Shown here: piece after piece, positions 1 to 9,562 of the stretch
Layout: every line of letters starts with the position of its first letter
Position numbering within the stretch: the first letter of the stretch is position 1
Assembly: GCF_002890915.1 (NCBI RefSeq)
Contig: NZ_POUT01000011.1
Location: 1-64,000 of the forward strand
Direction: 5' to 3'
DNA: 64,000 nt
Source: Stutzerimonas stutzeri
GTDB taxonomy: Bacteria > Pseudomonadota > Gammaproteobacteria > Pseudomonadales > Pseudomonadaceae
Made by a program: the position numbers and the translations under genes
The notes under the pieces: model-generated
What the model was told of the DNA's origin: nothing
Databases searched by the model: none
Seen by the model: the letters and a program-made list of their open reading frames with translations, nothing else

Positions 1-28
1 CCGTAATAGTCTCGCACTGATTTTTATG

Positions 29-97
29 CGTGCAGCGTGTGATACAGAGTAGGCGTGCAGCATGTGATACAGCCTACCCGTGCACCATGTGATACAG
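29..97. repeat. Three 25-bp-spaced direct repeats
   Basis: Three copies of CGTGCAGCRTGTGATACAG (third copy with one change) start at 29, 54 and 79, so the period is exactly 25 bp. They sit just before the point where a LysR-family gene fragment begins. Iterated repeats like this occur at the ends of IS21-family elements and in plasmid iterons. The element itself is outside the window, so the assignment is a guess. Confidence 0.6.
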
Positions 98-110
98 CTT
101 CGGAAGATGA

Positions 111-374
111 CTTGGCTGGACGCTTACGGTACGAGTTGAGGGCCAACTGGTGTTCAACAACATCGCCATGCGCCTGGGGGCAGCCCTCCAGGGGTTAGGT
201 TTGGCCTACATGGCCGAAGACCTAGTGCAGGCGCATGTAGCTGAAGGCCGGCTGATTCGCGTGCTTGAAGACTGGTGCGAGCCCTTCTCGGGCTACCACC
301 TCTATTACCCGAGCCGGCGACAGAGTTCACCGGCTTTTACCTTGCTGCGCGATGCCCTGCGTTATCCGGGCTAA
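111..374 (+). pseudogene. LysR-family regulator, C-terminal fragment
   Basis: The frame is open from 111 to the stop at 374 and encodes about 87 residues typical of the end of a LysR substrate-binding domain (VRVEGQLVFNN, then GLGLAYMAEDLV, then YYPSRRQSSPAF). The N-terminal helix-turn-helix is absent: an in-frame stop lies at 108 and the repeat array lies upstream. It faces a broken aldo/keto reductase, and LysR/AKR pairs are common, so the two may be remains of one locus. A nonfunctional remnant is very likely. Confidence 0.75.
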
Positions 375-384
375 ACCGAAAACA

Positions 385-1451
385 TCACTGCGCTGGGGCT
401 TCGACCCCGCTATAGGCGAGCACAGCCGGTGGTAGCCGTTCACCTTGGATGCTGATTTCAGCCAAGGCCGCATTGAGTTCCGCAAGCTCCTGATTGTTGA
501 AGGTCACTTGTGCCGCTGCGTTGTTTTCGAGCATATGCGCCATCTGTGTCGTACCTGGAATGGGCACAATCCAGTTCTTTTGCACCATCAGCCAGGCCAA
601 TGCGAGCTGGGAGGGTGTCACGCTCTTGCGTTCGGCCCAGGCTTTCACCAGGCGCACAAGCTTCAGGTTATTAGTCCGACTCTCCGGCGCAAATCGGGCT
701 TCGATCCCGCGAATATCACCCTCGGCAAAGCGCGTCTTTTCGTCGATTGCCCGCTGAGAAAGCCGACCCCGAGCGGGCTCCAGGGGACGAAGCCGATACC
801 CAGTTCCTCACATAGCGGAATCAGCTCCTGCTCGGGGCCTCGCCATAGCAGCGAATATTCGTTCTGCACCGCGCTAACGGGCAGCTCGGCATGCGCTCGG
901 CGCAATGTCTTCAGCCCCATTTCGGACAAGCCCCAATGCAGCACCTTGCCTTCGGCCATCAAGTCTTTGACCGCCCCCGCCACGTCCTCAATTGGTATCT
1001 GCGGGTCGACGCGGTGCTGGTAAAGAAGATCGATGCGATCCGTACGCAGGCGTTTGAGCATGCCCTCAACGACTAACTTGATGTGCTCCGGGCGGCTATT
1101 GAGCCCTGGGCGGCGCTCACCGGTTTGCTGATCGATGTTCCAGCCGAACTTGGTAGCGATCACCACCTCATTGCGGAACGGGGCCACGCCTTCACCGAGA
1201 ATTCGCTCCACCTCATGGGGGCCATACGCCTCGGCCGCATCATAGAAGGTGACGCCGTGCTCGAACGCGGTGCGAATGATGTTGTGCATCTCCACCCGAT
1301 TAGGGATTGTCGTCTGGTAGGTGCGACTCATGATCTGCACGCCCAGGCCTACACTCGATACTTCCAGAGCGCCGAGTTTGCGCCGGCCGACCAGGGTAGT
1401 GGTTTTCGTTGGCTTTGCAGAGACTACTGAGTCACTGGCGTTCGCCGTCAT
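385..1451 (-). pseudogene. Aldo/keto reductase, frameshifted
   Basis: This encodes an NADPH-dependent aldo/keto reductase of about 330 residues, split by a frameshift. The N-terminal piece (1451 down to about 760) carries the start KLGALEVSSVGLG, the DAAEAYG segment with catalytic Asp and Tyr, TKFGW with the Lys, and YQHRVD with the His. After GFLSGQ the reading frame breaks. The next frame continues with IDEKTRFAEGDIRGIEARF and runs into LVKAWAERKSVTPSQLALAWL to the stop at 385. One base appears to be missing near 760. The catalytic residues are intact but the protein would be truncated. A sequencing error cannot be excluded. Confidence 0.85.
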
Positions 1452-2054
1452 TCCCGGGATCAGAGGGGCTTGGTATCACCTTACGTTCCCTACATTGACA
1501 CTGCCAAATCGCCCGTCACCCCTACCTCTTGCGGCTATTTCGGTAATTGGCAATTGACCGTCAAACTCAAGTCCATTGATTGACACAAACTCGCGCCAAT
1601 CAAGAGCAGGTTTGACGGGGGTATCAGAGCAAGCCAGCTCTAACAACGCCAATGTTTGACACCCACATTCGACGCATTAAGCCCGGAAGCAGCGTTAACG
1701 TGCGGTTTGTGAATCATTACGCAGGCGTACCAAAGCAGAAATCCTCTCGACATCGGGCTCACCTTGGACCGGTCAGAGCTTAGATCTTGGCATGTGAAAG
1801 GTGCCTGAAAATTAAATCGGATTCCTTGCTCGAAGGTCGTTGCTGGATCGATGGACACTCTGAGGGCAACAACAACCCACACTAACCCCGAGGTAAATCC
1901 ATGATTGGATGCCCAGAATATAGTTTGACATAGAGGGCCGCAAAATCCGCAAGCTTCAGCGCTATGGCATGCCGCAACAACGGAAATATAGTTCGACACA
2001 GCCTAACGCGTCCGCCGGAAAAGCCCCACCGCAGCCAGGAATAAAGTCTGACAC
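1452..2054. other. No gene seen; degenerate repeats
   Basis: I see no supportable gene here. An open frame of 119 codons on the minus strand (1640-1999) has no recognisable motif and no good ribosome site. The stretch contains related short words at about 1655 (GTTTGACACC), 1924 (GTTTGACATA), 1990 (GTTCGACACA) and 2045 (GTCTGACACC). These look like repeated ends of lost mobile elements. Confidence 0.5.
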
Positions 2055-2264
2055 CGCCGCCCTGGCTCGGCTTATTTTGCCTACTCCGCCAACTTCCTGA
2101 GCGACACCGAGCATGGCGTGATCATGTAAGTGGAAACGACTCCGGTGCATCGTACTGCCGCAGTCGACTCGACCAGAACGATGGTCGAGTGTTTCGAAGC
2201 GCAGTTCGATCTAACGCCGGAACGCCTCATTGGCTATGCCGCCTATGCGGTGCAATCCGCCTAA
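2055..2264 (+). pseudogene. IS1182-like transposase remnant
   Basis: Translation gives AYFAYSANFLSDTEHGVIM, a stop codon at 2127, then VETTPVHRTAAVDSTRTM, then FDLTPERLIGYAAYA and a stop. This matches the region of IS1182/DUF772-type transposases that normally reads (F)FAYSxNYLIDTEHGVIVDVEAT...RFDLxPERLIGDTAYG. The catalytic-region GDTAYG has decayed to GYAAYA and there is an internal stop. Only about 70 codons survive, with no ends visible. Confidence 0.7.
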
Positions 2265-2452
2265 AGAGGTGCGTTCACGGGCCGCGGTTTGAGCTTTAGG
2301 GAAAATCCCTCCTCGCTTTTCTCCACTATCAGCTCATCTCCCAGCGTCCAACCGAGTTTCGCAAGTAACTCAGATGGAAGCTCAACGATTACGTCTCCGC
2401 TGCCGTCTCCCGGATCTTGGCAGACAACTCGCCAGCTGTTAGGTGTGTCCAT
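2261..2452 (-). CDS. AbrB/MazE-like antitoxin-type protein
   Basis: A 63-residue protein with the AbrB/MazE/SpoVT signature VIVELPSELLAKLGWTLGDE followed by a short LIVEKSEEGFSLKLKP strand. This is the swapped-hairpin DNA-binding fold used by MazE-type antitoxins and AbrB-type regulators. The start at 2452 is chosen because AAGGAGG lies seven bases upstream; a longer frame to 2518 lacks such a site. No MazF-like toxin lies next to it, since the next gene (2555) is divergent and different, so it may be an orphan. Its end overlaps the transposase scrap by four bases. Confidence 0.75.
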   Translation of the reverse strand: MDTPNSWRVVCQDPGDGSGDVIVELPSELLAKLGWTLGDELIVEKSEEGFSLKLKPRPVNAPL

Positions 2453-2554
2453 GACGCCACCCTCCTTACAGAAGCTAAAGTCAGAAGCATGGCGGAGACG
2501 CCTTACCATAGCGCACACCCATGTCGTAGATTCCCCCTATTTGGAGGCTAAACC

Positions 2555-2800
2555 ATGACAGAGCCCAGCGACCACGAAATTGGCCATCCCGAGGGATTGA
2601 TTCCTGCGCTCGCAGCCAGCGCCACGCATGCTGCTTACCTGCGTGCAGTTCAGGCAGGCCGTACGCTGATAATGGCGAGGGATGGATGGCTCGTTCGAAT
2701 TGATCCGGACGGCTCAGAGACGCGGCTTCGCGCCTTACCCATGAAGCATAAGGTAACGGCGGGGAGCGTCTTTCATTTTAGCGCGCAATTGCGGAGCTAG
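2555..2800 (+). CDS. Hypothetical protein, 81 aa
   Basis: A small soluble protein I do not recognise. A GGAGG lies about seven bases before the ATG, and composition is like a real gene (AASATHAAYLRAVQAG, then LIMARDGWLVRIDPDGSE). The C-terminal half has the look of a beta-rich module (DGWLVRIDPDGSETRLRAL). There is no signal peptide and no membrane segment. It is divergent from the AbrB/MazE-like gene, with 102 bases between starts that could hold both promoters. No function is proposed. Confidence 0.55.
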   Translation: MTEPSDHEIGHPEGLIPALAASATHAAYLRAVQAGRTLIMARDGWLVRIDPDGSETRLRALPMKHKVTAGSVFHFSAQLRS

Positions 2801-3516
2801 GGCTGCCCAACGCGGATACGACTGCCTCACGAAAGTGGCGGGCGCAGGCAGTACCGCCAAGATCTTGAGGCGGTGAGTGCGGCAAGCTTAATCCGTACAA
2901 TGCCGCTTCGTTTGCTCTGTGTAGCCCGATGAAGCACCCGATGGTGGCAATCACCGAGGCCACGCCAGGTCGCCTGGATCGAAGTAGCTGCTACAGGTAG
3001 CAGACGTGATCGACACGAAGCCTGATTTGCGTGGCTGTCCATTCGCATCGCTTGGCCTGCCGTCCGAGAATGGATTCCCGCGGCAGTTATTTGGAATCTG
3101 CGGTGCTGCTCGACCTGGCTTGTTAGCTGGCGTAAACCAAGATCCATCACGGCGACCAGATGAAGACCGGTGGAATTAGGAGGCGATGCGAATGCCGCAC
3201 GCCGAGTACTTCTGGTTAAGCGCCAGATCGATTTCGGCAACGTACTTCACGTGCGCCATGCTGCACGGCACATCTATCAGGCGATGCAACGTCTTCTCTA
3301 TTTTAGCCTGGGGCCTTTTGGTTGTTGACGATACCGTCGATGGGAATCGCGCCTGCACAGTCAGCAGCGACACCGTTTCGCCTCCAAGATCTATGGCTCC
3401 ATTAGCGTCGCGAATGACTGATGGAGGATGCGAATCGGTGTCGGAGTCGATGCGATTACCCACCGGCCGGACGATCAGGGCGGATTCGAACAAATCGATG
3501 CTCGAATCCGCATCAT
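2801..3516. other. No gene seen
   Basis: Only short frames without motifs are present. A minus-strand frame ending at 3176 reads MAHVKYVAEIDLALNQKYSA at its end and could be the tail of a decayed gene downstream of cusA. I cannot identify it. Confidence 0.4.
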
Positions 3517-6500
3517 TTAGCAAGCCGAACGGGCCAGGCCACGCTGTTTCACGAGCGTATAGATCGCCGGAATAACAACCAGCGTAAGAATCGTCGAAGA
3601 AACCATGCCGCCCACCATCGGCGCGGCGATGCGCCTCATCACCTCCGATCCGGTACCGGTGCCCCACATGATTGGCAACAGACCGGCCATGATGGCAACC
3701 ACAGTCATTATCTTCGGCCGCACTCGATCCACCGCGCCAATTATCACTGCCTGGTAAAGGTCATCCACCGTCAGCTTTTCACCGGCAGCCTCCCGCTCTG
3801 CTCGACGCTCATCGAGCGCGTGGTCAAGGTAGATCAGCATGATCACGCCTGTCTCCGCGGCAACGCCAGCCAGAGCAATGAAACCCACCGCTACTGCAAC
3901 GGAGAAGTTGTAGCCCAACGCCCACATCAGCCAAACGCCACCTACCAGCGAGAATGGCACTGAGAGCATGACGATCAGCGTCTCGGTAAGCCGCCGGAAG
4001 TTCAGATACAGCAGGAGGAAGATCACCACCAGCGTCAACGGCACTACGATTTTCAGCCGCTCGGCCGCTCTCTCCATGTACTCAAACTGGCCGCTCCAGG
4101 TGACATAATACCCAGGCGGGAAACTCACTTGCTCCTGTACAGCTTGCTGCGCCTCGCGCACGTAGCTACCGATATCCCTATCACGAATATCCACGTAGAT
4201 ATAGGCCGATAGCAATGCGTTCTCAGTGCGGATGCTCGGCGCGCCCTTAGTGATGCTGATGTCCGTAAGCTGGCCGAGTGGTATCTGTGCACCGCTCGGC
4301 GTCGGCACTAGCACTTCAGTGCCGATCCGTTGGGGATCGGAACGCAGCTCTCGCGGATAGCGCACATTGACGCCGAATCGCTCCCGCCCTTCGACAGTGG
4401 TGGTCACAAGCTCGCCGCCAAGGGCGGTGCTAATCACCGTTTGCACTTCCCCTACCGTCAAGCCGTAGCGGGCCAAGGCGTCATAGTCGGGCGAAATGTC
4501 GAGGTAGAAGCCGCCTGTAATACGTTCGGCAAACGCGCTGGTGGTGCCGGGCACTGCCTGCACAACCGCTTCAATCTGAGTTGCTAGCCGCTCGATCCCG
4601 GCGAGGTCCATGCCAAATACCTTGATGCCAATGGGCGTTCGAATGCCGGTGGAGAGCATGTCCAAGCGCCCTTGGATGGGCATAGTCCAGCTATTTGCCA
4701 CGCCCGGAAATTTCAGCGCGTCGTTCATCTCGGCGATGAGCTTGTCCACCGTCATTCCTGGCCGCCACTCTTTCTCCGGTTTGAGGTTAACCACCGTCTC
4801 GAACATTTCCACCGGCGCCGGGTCGGTGGCCGTGGCCGCGCGGCCCGCCTTGCCAAACACCGAGGCCACCTCTGGGAAGCTCTTGATGATCCGGTCCTGC
4901 GTTTGCATGAGCTCAGCGGCCTTGGTAATAGACATACCAGGAAGCGAGGCTGGCATATACAGCAGCGTGCCCTCGTTGAGTCGCGGCATGAACTCGCTAC
5001 CGAGCTGCCGCGCCGGCAAAATGCTAACGACCAAAACCACCAGCGCTACAACGATTGTCATCACCTTCCAACGCAGCACACCTTGGATGATCGGGCGGTA
5101 GACCCATATCAGAAAGCGGTTCACCGGGTTCTTGTGCTCGGGGATTATCCGCCCTCGCACGAACAGCAGCATCAGCACCGGCACCAGGGTCACTGATAGC
5201 AGCGCCGCAGCGCCCATAGCGAAGGTCTTGGTGAGCGCCAGCGGCGAGAACATCCTCCCCTCCTGCGACTCCAGCGTGAACACCGGTAGGAAGGAGACTG
5301 TGATGATCAGCAGCGAGAAGAACAGCGCAGGGCCTACCTCCCGACAGGCCTCGATTATAATATGTACACGCGGCTTCTCCGGCGGCGCTCGCTCCAGGTG
5401 CTTGTGGGCGTTCTCGATCATCACAATAGCTGCGTCCACCATCGCACCGATGGCGATCGCGATGCCGCCCAAACTCATGATGTTGGAGTTGAGCCCTAGC
5501 CAGCGCATGGCGATGAAGGACATTAGGATGCCAATCGGCAGCATGAGGATGGCCACCAGCGCACTGCGCACGTGCAGAAGAAACACAACGCACACCAGCG
5601 CAACGATGATCGACTCTTCAAGAAGCGTGAACTTGAGATTGTCGACAGCGCGCTGGATAAGATCCGAGCGGTCGTACACCGTCTCGATATTCACTCCTTC
5701 CGGCAGGCCGGGACGGATCTCCTCTATTTTGGCCTCAAGATTGTCGATCACGGACATAGCATTCTCGCCGTAGCGGGCAACGGCGATGCCGCCGACCACC
5801 TCACCCTCTCCATCGAGCTCAACGACGCCGCGACGCTCGTCCGGGCCGAGTTCGACGCGAGCTACATCACGCAGCAGAACCGGAATTCCGCGTGAAGCTT
5901 TCAGCACCAGTTTCTCGATGTCCTCTGCACCGCGCAGGTAGCCACGACCGCGCACCATGTACTCGGTCTCGCTCATCTCTACGATGCGGCCACCGACGTC
6001 GGCATTGCTGGTACGGATGACTTCAGATATCCGGCTCAACGGGATGTCATAGGCCTGAAGCTTCTGCGGGTCAACGGTGACCTGGTACTGCTGGACAAAG
6101 CCTCCGATGCTCGCAATCTCGGATATGCCTTCGGCCTTGGTGAGCTGATAGCGCACGAACCAGTCTTGCAGGGTGCGTAGCTCAGCAAGGGTATGACGTG
6201 TGCTGGTCAAGGCGTATTGGTAGACCCAGCCCACACCTGTGGCATCTGGCCCTAACGCGGGTGTCACCCCCGCTGGCAGGTTCTTCGAAGCGAAGTTGAG
6301 GTACTCCAGCACCCGCGAGCGGGCCCAATAGATGTCGGTACCGTCCTCGAAGATGACATAGACGAAGGAGGCACCGAAAAACGAGAAGCCTCGCACCACC
6401 TTGGAGTTGGGCACCGATAGCAGCGCCGTGGTAAGCGGATAGGTGACCTGATCCTCTACCACCTGCGGGGCCTGCCCAGGATATTCGGTGTACACAATCA

Positions 6501-6639
6501 CCTGCACGTCGGATAGGTCCGGCAGTGCGTCCAGTGGGGTTTTCATTACCGCGTAGATGCCGGCGCCGATGATAATCAGCGTGGCGAGCAACACAAGGAA
6601 GACGTTGCGCACCGACCATTCAATGATTTTGGCAAGCAT
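3517..6639 (-). CDS. cusA: Cu(I)/Ag(I) efflux RND pump CusA
   Basis: The 1040-residue inner-membrane RND transporter is close to the 1047 residues of E. coli CusA. The N-terminus (AKIIEWSVRNVFLVLLATL) is the first membrane helix. The periplasmic porter region contains PVEMFETVV and RLDMLSTGI, where two methionines of the CusA copper site are found in the family. The proton-relay helix reads AIAIGAMVDAAIVMIENA, the CusA rather than CzcA version. The C-terminus has GTGSEVMRRIAAPMVGGM. It is the last gene of cusCBA and starts two bases after cusB ends. It drives export of Cu+ and Ag+ from the periplasm through CusC, using the proton gradient. The assignment is firm; metal preference is by family. 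Confidence 0.95.
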   Translation of the reverse strand: MLAKIIEWSVRNVFLVLLATLIIIGAGIYAVMKTPLDALPDLSDVQVIVYTEYPGQAPQVVEDQVTYPLTTALLSVPNSKVVRGFSFFGASFVYVIFEDGTDIYWARSRVLEYLNFASKNLPAGVTPALGPDATGVGWVYQYALTSTRHTLAELRTLQDWFVRYQLTKAEGISEIASIGGFVQQYQVTVDPQKLQAYDIPLSRISEVIRTSNADVGGRIVEMSETEYMVRGRGYLRGAEDIEKLVLKASRGIPVLLRDVARVELGPDERRGVVELDGEGEVVGGIAVARYGENAMSVIDNLEAKIEEIRPGLPEGVNIETVYDRSDLIQRAVDNLKFTLLEESIIVALVCVVFLLHVRSALVAILMLPIGILMSFIAMRWLGLNSNIMSLGGIAIAIGAMVDAAIVMIENAHKHLERAPPEKPRVHIIIEACREVGPALFFSLLIITVSFLPVFTLESQEGRMFSPLALTKTFAMGAAALLSVTLVPVLMLLFVRGRIIPEHKNPVNRFLIWVYRPIIQGVLRWKVMTIVVALVVLVVSILPARQLGSEFMPRLNEGTLLYMPASLPGMSITKAAELMQTQDRIIKSFPEVASVFGKAGRAATATDPAPVEMFETVVNLKPEKEWRPGMTVDKLIAEMNDALKFPGVANSWTMPIQGRLDMLSTGIRTPIGIKVFGMDLAGIERLATQIEAVVQAVPGTTSAFAERITGGFYLDISPDYDALARYGLTVGEVQTVISTALGGELVTTTVEGRERFGVNVRYPRELRSDPQRIGTEVLVPTPSGAQIPLGQLTDISITKGAPSIRTENALLSAYIYVDIRDRDIGSYVREAQQAVQEQVSFPPGYYVTWSGQFEYMERAAERLKIVVPLTLVVIFLLLYLNFRRLTETLIVMLSVPFSLVGGVWLMWALGYNFSVAVAVGFIALAGVAAETGVIMLIYLDHALDERRAEREAAGEKLTVDDLYQAVIIGAVDRVRPKIMTVVAIMAGLLPIMWGTGTGSEVMRRIAAPMVGGMVSSTILTLVVIPAIYTLVKQRGLARSAC

Positions 6640-6641
6640 GC

Positions 6642-8279
6642 TTAATGCCCTCCATGGGAATGGCCGCCGTCCGGCATCACATGATCTGGGTGACTCCCAG
6701 ACTCAGCGTCGCTACCGTGGCCCGCATCCACCTCACCCGCCGGCTTATGAAGCTCGTTGCTCTCGTAACTGCCGCTATCACTGTGATCGTCGTGTCCAGC
6801 ATGACGATGAAGTGCATCGGCATTGCCTGGCGCGGCGGGACCGTCAGGCCCGACGGCGGCTCCATGGGCATGGGGATCCGCTTCTGCAGTCGAAGCCGAC
6901 TTCCCACTCATGCCGCTTAGCGCTGCCTTTAGGTTGCTCTCGGCGTCTATCAGGAAGTTGGCGCGCGTGACTACTGACTCGCCCTCCCCCAGCCCTTCCA
7001 ACACCTCAATGTAGCCGTCGGCACGCCTGCCTGTGCGCAGTTCGCGCGGCTCAAAGCGACCTTCGCCCAGGGCAACCAGCGCAATCCGGCGAGTACCGCT
7101 GTCGATTACCGCCGAGTCAGGCACTGCGAGCACCGGCGCCTGCTCACCTGCTGCGAGCTGAGCGGTGCCGAACATAGCCGGCTTAAGCAGGCCGTCGGGA
7201 TTGGTTAGCTCGATGCGAACCCTGGCGGTGCGAGTCTCCGGCGACAGATCGGGATAAACGAAGGTTACCTCGCCCCTAAAGCGCCGGTCGGGATAGGCGC
7301 TTACCGTAAGCTGCGCCTTCTGCCCAAGCTGAACTAACGCCAGATCCTGCTCGAAAACCTCAGCGATAAGCCAGACGGTATCGAGATCCGCGATTCGGTA
7401 GAGGGCATCCCCTGGCTGAAAGCGCATACCTTCAACCGATGGCTTATCCAATACCACGCCATCCACGGGCGCGGCGATCGTCAAAGTGCGAGTTACCTTG
7501 CCAGTACGACGCAACCGTTCAAGCTGTGCTTCCCCGATATCCCAATTGCGTAGCCGCTCAAGGGCAGAATAGGAGAGGGAGGCGAGCCCCTTTTGCGCGG
7601 CCGCGCTGCCGCCGGCAAGACTTTGCTGCCCGGCATTGGCGATCAGGAACTCCTGCTGCGCCGACACCAGCTCGGGGCTGTAGACCTCCATAAGTGGCTG
7701 GCCTTTGCGAACCGGCTCACCGGTCGTGTTGACGTAGAGCTTTTCGATCCAACCCTCAAACTTGGGCGCCAAGGTGTATTGGCCGCGCTCGTCGACCTGC
7801 ACCGTACCGACTGCACGCACTGTACGGGTGAGCACGCGGCGCTCAACTGGCGAAGACAGTACACCCAGCAACTGCACCTTCTCAGGGCTGATTACAACGG
7901 TGTTTCCCGATTCATCACCCTCATAAACGGGGATGTACTCCATACCCATGGAGTCCTTCTTCGGCACCGGGGAGGTGTCCGGCAGTCCCATGGGATTGCG
8001 GTAGTACAGGATCTTGCGCTCGCCCTGCGCGGCAGCAGGCCCCTTGTCGGCGTAGACCGGGATGTAGTCCATCCCCATCGGATCCTTCTTGGGCACTGGC
8101 GACGTGTCGGGCAGCCCCATGGGGTTGCGGTAGTACAGAACCTTGCGCTCTTGTGGGGCGGTGCTTCCAGCTACCTCCGAGGAGCCTGTCCTTTGCGCCA
8201 CCATGTAGCCACCACCGAAGCCGGCGATTGCCGTCGCAAGGGCGAGCGCACCTGCGCCGAAAATCATGCTGCGATTCAT
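6642..8279 (-). CDS. cusB: CusB periplasmic adaptor, double metal-binding N-terminus
   Basis: A 545-residue membrane-fusion adaptor, longer than E. coli CusB (about 407). After a signal/anchor (residues 7-30) it has two nearly identical heavy-metal-binding modules at about 46-76 and 88-118 (LYYRNPMGLPDTSPVPKKD, then MGM.YIPVY). The usual barrel-sandwich and beta-barrel follow (APKFEGWIEKLYV, AAPVDGVVLDKPSVEGMRF). The last 80 residues are His-rich (HAHGA, HRHAGHDDH, GHSHGGH). It connects CusA to CusC and can hand metal to the pump. Its ATG overlaps the cusC stop (ATGA). The duplicated module and His tail suggest increased metal capture, which is inference. Confidence 0.93.
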   Translation of the reverse strand: MNRSMIFGAGALALATAIAGFGGGYMVAQRTGSSEVAGSTAPQERKVLYYRNPMGLPDTSPVPKKDPMGMDYIPVYADKGPAAAQGERKILYYRNPMGLPDTSPVPKKDSMGMEYIPVYEGDESGNTVVISPEKVQLLGVLSSPVERRVLTRTVRAVGTVQVDERGQYTLAPKFEGWIEKLYVNTTGEPVRKGQPLMEVYSPELVSAQQEFLIANAGQQSLAGGSAAAQKGLASLSYSALERLRNWDIGEAQLERLRRTGKVTRTLTIAAPVDGVVLDKPSVEGMRFQPGDALYRIADLDTVWLIAEVFEQDLALVQLGQKAQLTVSAYPDRRFRGEVTFVYPDLSPETRTARVRIELTNPDGLLKPAMFGTAQLAAGEQAPVLAVPDSAVIDSGTRRIALVALGEGRFEPRELRTGRRADGYIEVLEGLGEGESVVTRANFLIDAESNLKAALSGMSGKSASTAEADPHAHGAAVGPDGPAAPGNADALHRHAGHDDHSDSGSYESNELHKPAGEVDAGHGSDAESGSHPDHVMPDGGHSHGGH

Positions 8280-9562
8280 AGTTCTGCTCCGACAAGACGT
8301 TCCAATTCCACCACTTGGACTCGTTGCTCCAGCGCCAGCGAGAGCAGCGACAGCCTCAGCTGGCGAATCTGTCGCTGGGCATCAAGCAAGGTCGCGAAAT
8401 CGACGTTGCCGGTCTGATAGCTGGCGAGCGCCGATTGATAGGTGAGCTCCGCCTGCGGCAGGAGCGTTCTGTCAATCAGTTCGTGCTGTCGAAAGGCTGT
8501 CTCCAACGCCGACCACGCTTCACCTACGCTGCCCGCGAGACGGCTGTTGACCGCCTCGCGACGAGCCTCGGCGGCGTAGCGCAAGGAAACGGCCTCGCGC
8601 TGCTCTGCGCTGCGGCGTTTGCCCCACAGCGGGATATTCATCTCCAGCATCAACTCGAACTCTTCGGCCCGGTTACCCATCTGGACGACGGCAGTGCCGA
8701 CGGTGATATCCGGAATCCAGTTTCGGCTGGCAAGCGCCTCAGCACGCTGGGCCTCTTGAATTCGTGCATTGAGCTCAGCCAGTTGAGGATTGCCACCGAA
8801 GATACGAGCCTGCAGCTCAGCCAAGGTCGGCACTGATGCAGGCAGAGCAGGCCAACCGGCGGGCTCCGCCAGCGGCGAGTTCGCAGGGCGCGCCAAGATG
8901 CCGTTCAACCGCGCCGCCGTGCCGCGTCGGTCGCGTTCCAGCGTCAGCAGCTCGCTCTGCAGACTGGTGTGCTCGGTCTGAGCCTTGATCACGTCCTGTT
9001 GCGGCGCAAGCCCCACTCTGTAGCGAGCTTGGGCAATACTCTCAAGCTCATCCACCAGCGCCCGCAGCTCCTCGGTGACCTGGATGGCTGCGTGGGCATA
9101 CTGGTATTCGTTGAAGGCAAGCTTGACGAGACTCCTGAGCTCGACTCGGCTCAGGCGCTCGCGGGCCGCTGCCTGCTCGGCGCCCGCCTCTGCGATCTCG
9201 CGAGCAAGCCCCCGCTTGCCGCCAATAGGAAAAGTCTGACGGAACGCGTAACGTGTGCTGCCAACGCCGCTGGGCGATAGGCTCGGGTCGTCGCGGGCGA
9301 TGCCCATTTCCTCAAAAGTGAGCATCGGGTCCGGGAGCGCACCGGCTACATCGGGACGCTCCCAGGCGGCCTGCCTCTCATGCCCGACAGCCCGGAGCTC
9401 TGGGCTCTGCCGTTCAAGCAGGTCTAGCAGCGGAGGCAACGTGGCGCCAAGCTCGGCTGACCCTGGCGAAGCCTGCGCGCCGCTGCTCAGAGCAAGGCCT
9501 AGGATGACGGGTGCTAGCAGCCCCCAACTGCGGACGGGCAGCGGCTGAACGATCCAGTTCAT
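8276..9562 (-). CDS. cusC: CusC outer-membrane efflux channel
   Basis: A 428-residue TolC/OEP-family channel with a signal peptide (residues 1-31, cleavage near SSGAQA) and two repeated OEP halves. Family landmarks include FPIGGKRGLA, VGLAPQQDVIKAQTEH and YQTGNVDFATLLDAQRQI. It forms the outer-membrane exit duct for CusBA. The ATG overlaps the stop of the 51-aa upstream gene (ATGA) and its own stop overlaps the cusB start, so all three are translationally coupled. No N-terminal lipobox cysteine is seen. Confidence 0.92.
   Translation of the reverse strand: MNWIVQPLPVRSWGLLAPVILGLALSSGAQASPGSAELGATLPPLLDLLERQSPELRAVGHERQAAWERPDVAGALPDPMLTFEEMGIARDDPSLSPSGVGSTRYAFRQTFPIGGKRGLAREIAEAGAEQAAARERLSRVELRSLVKLAFNEYQYAHAAIQVTEELRALVDELESIAQARYRVGLAPQQDVIKAQTEHTSLQSELLTLERDRRGTAARLNGILARPANSPLAEPAGWPALPASVPTLAELQARIFGGNPQLAELNARIQEAQRAEALASRNWIPDITVGTAVVQMGNRAEEFELMLEMNIPLWGKRRSAEQREAVSLRYAAEARREAVNSRLAGSVGEAWSALETAFRQHELIDRTLLPQAELTYQSALASYQTGNVDFATLLDAQRQIRQLRLSLLSLALEQRVQVVELERLVGAEL

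Noticed and set aside
1640..1999. A 119-codon minus-strand frame
   Set aside because: No motif, no ribosome site and it spans degenerate repeats.
3176..3667. A 163-codon minus-strand frame after cusA
   Set aside because: Its first part is antisense-frame overlap of cusA in the same strand and the rest has no recognisable motif. It may hold a decayed tail but cannot be supported.
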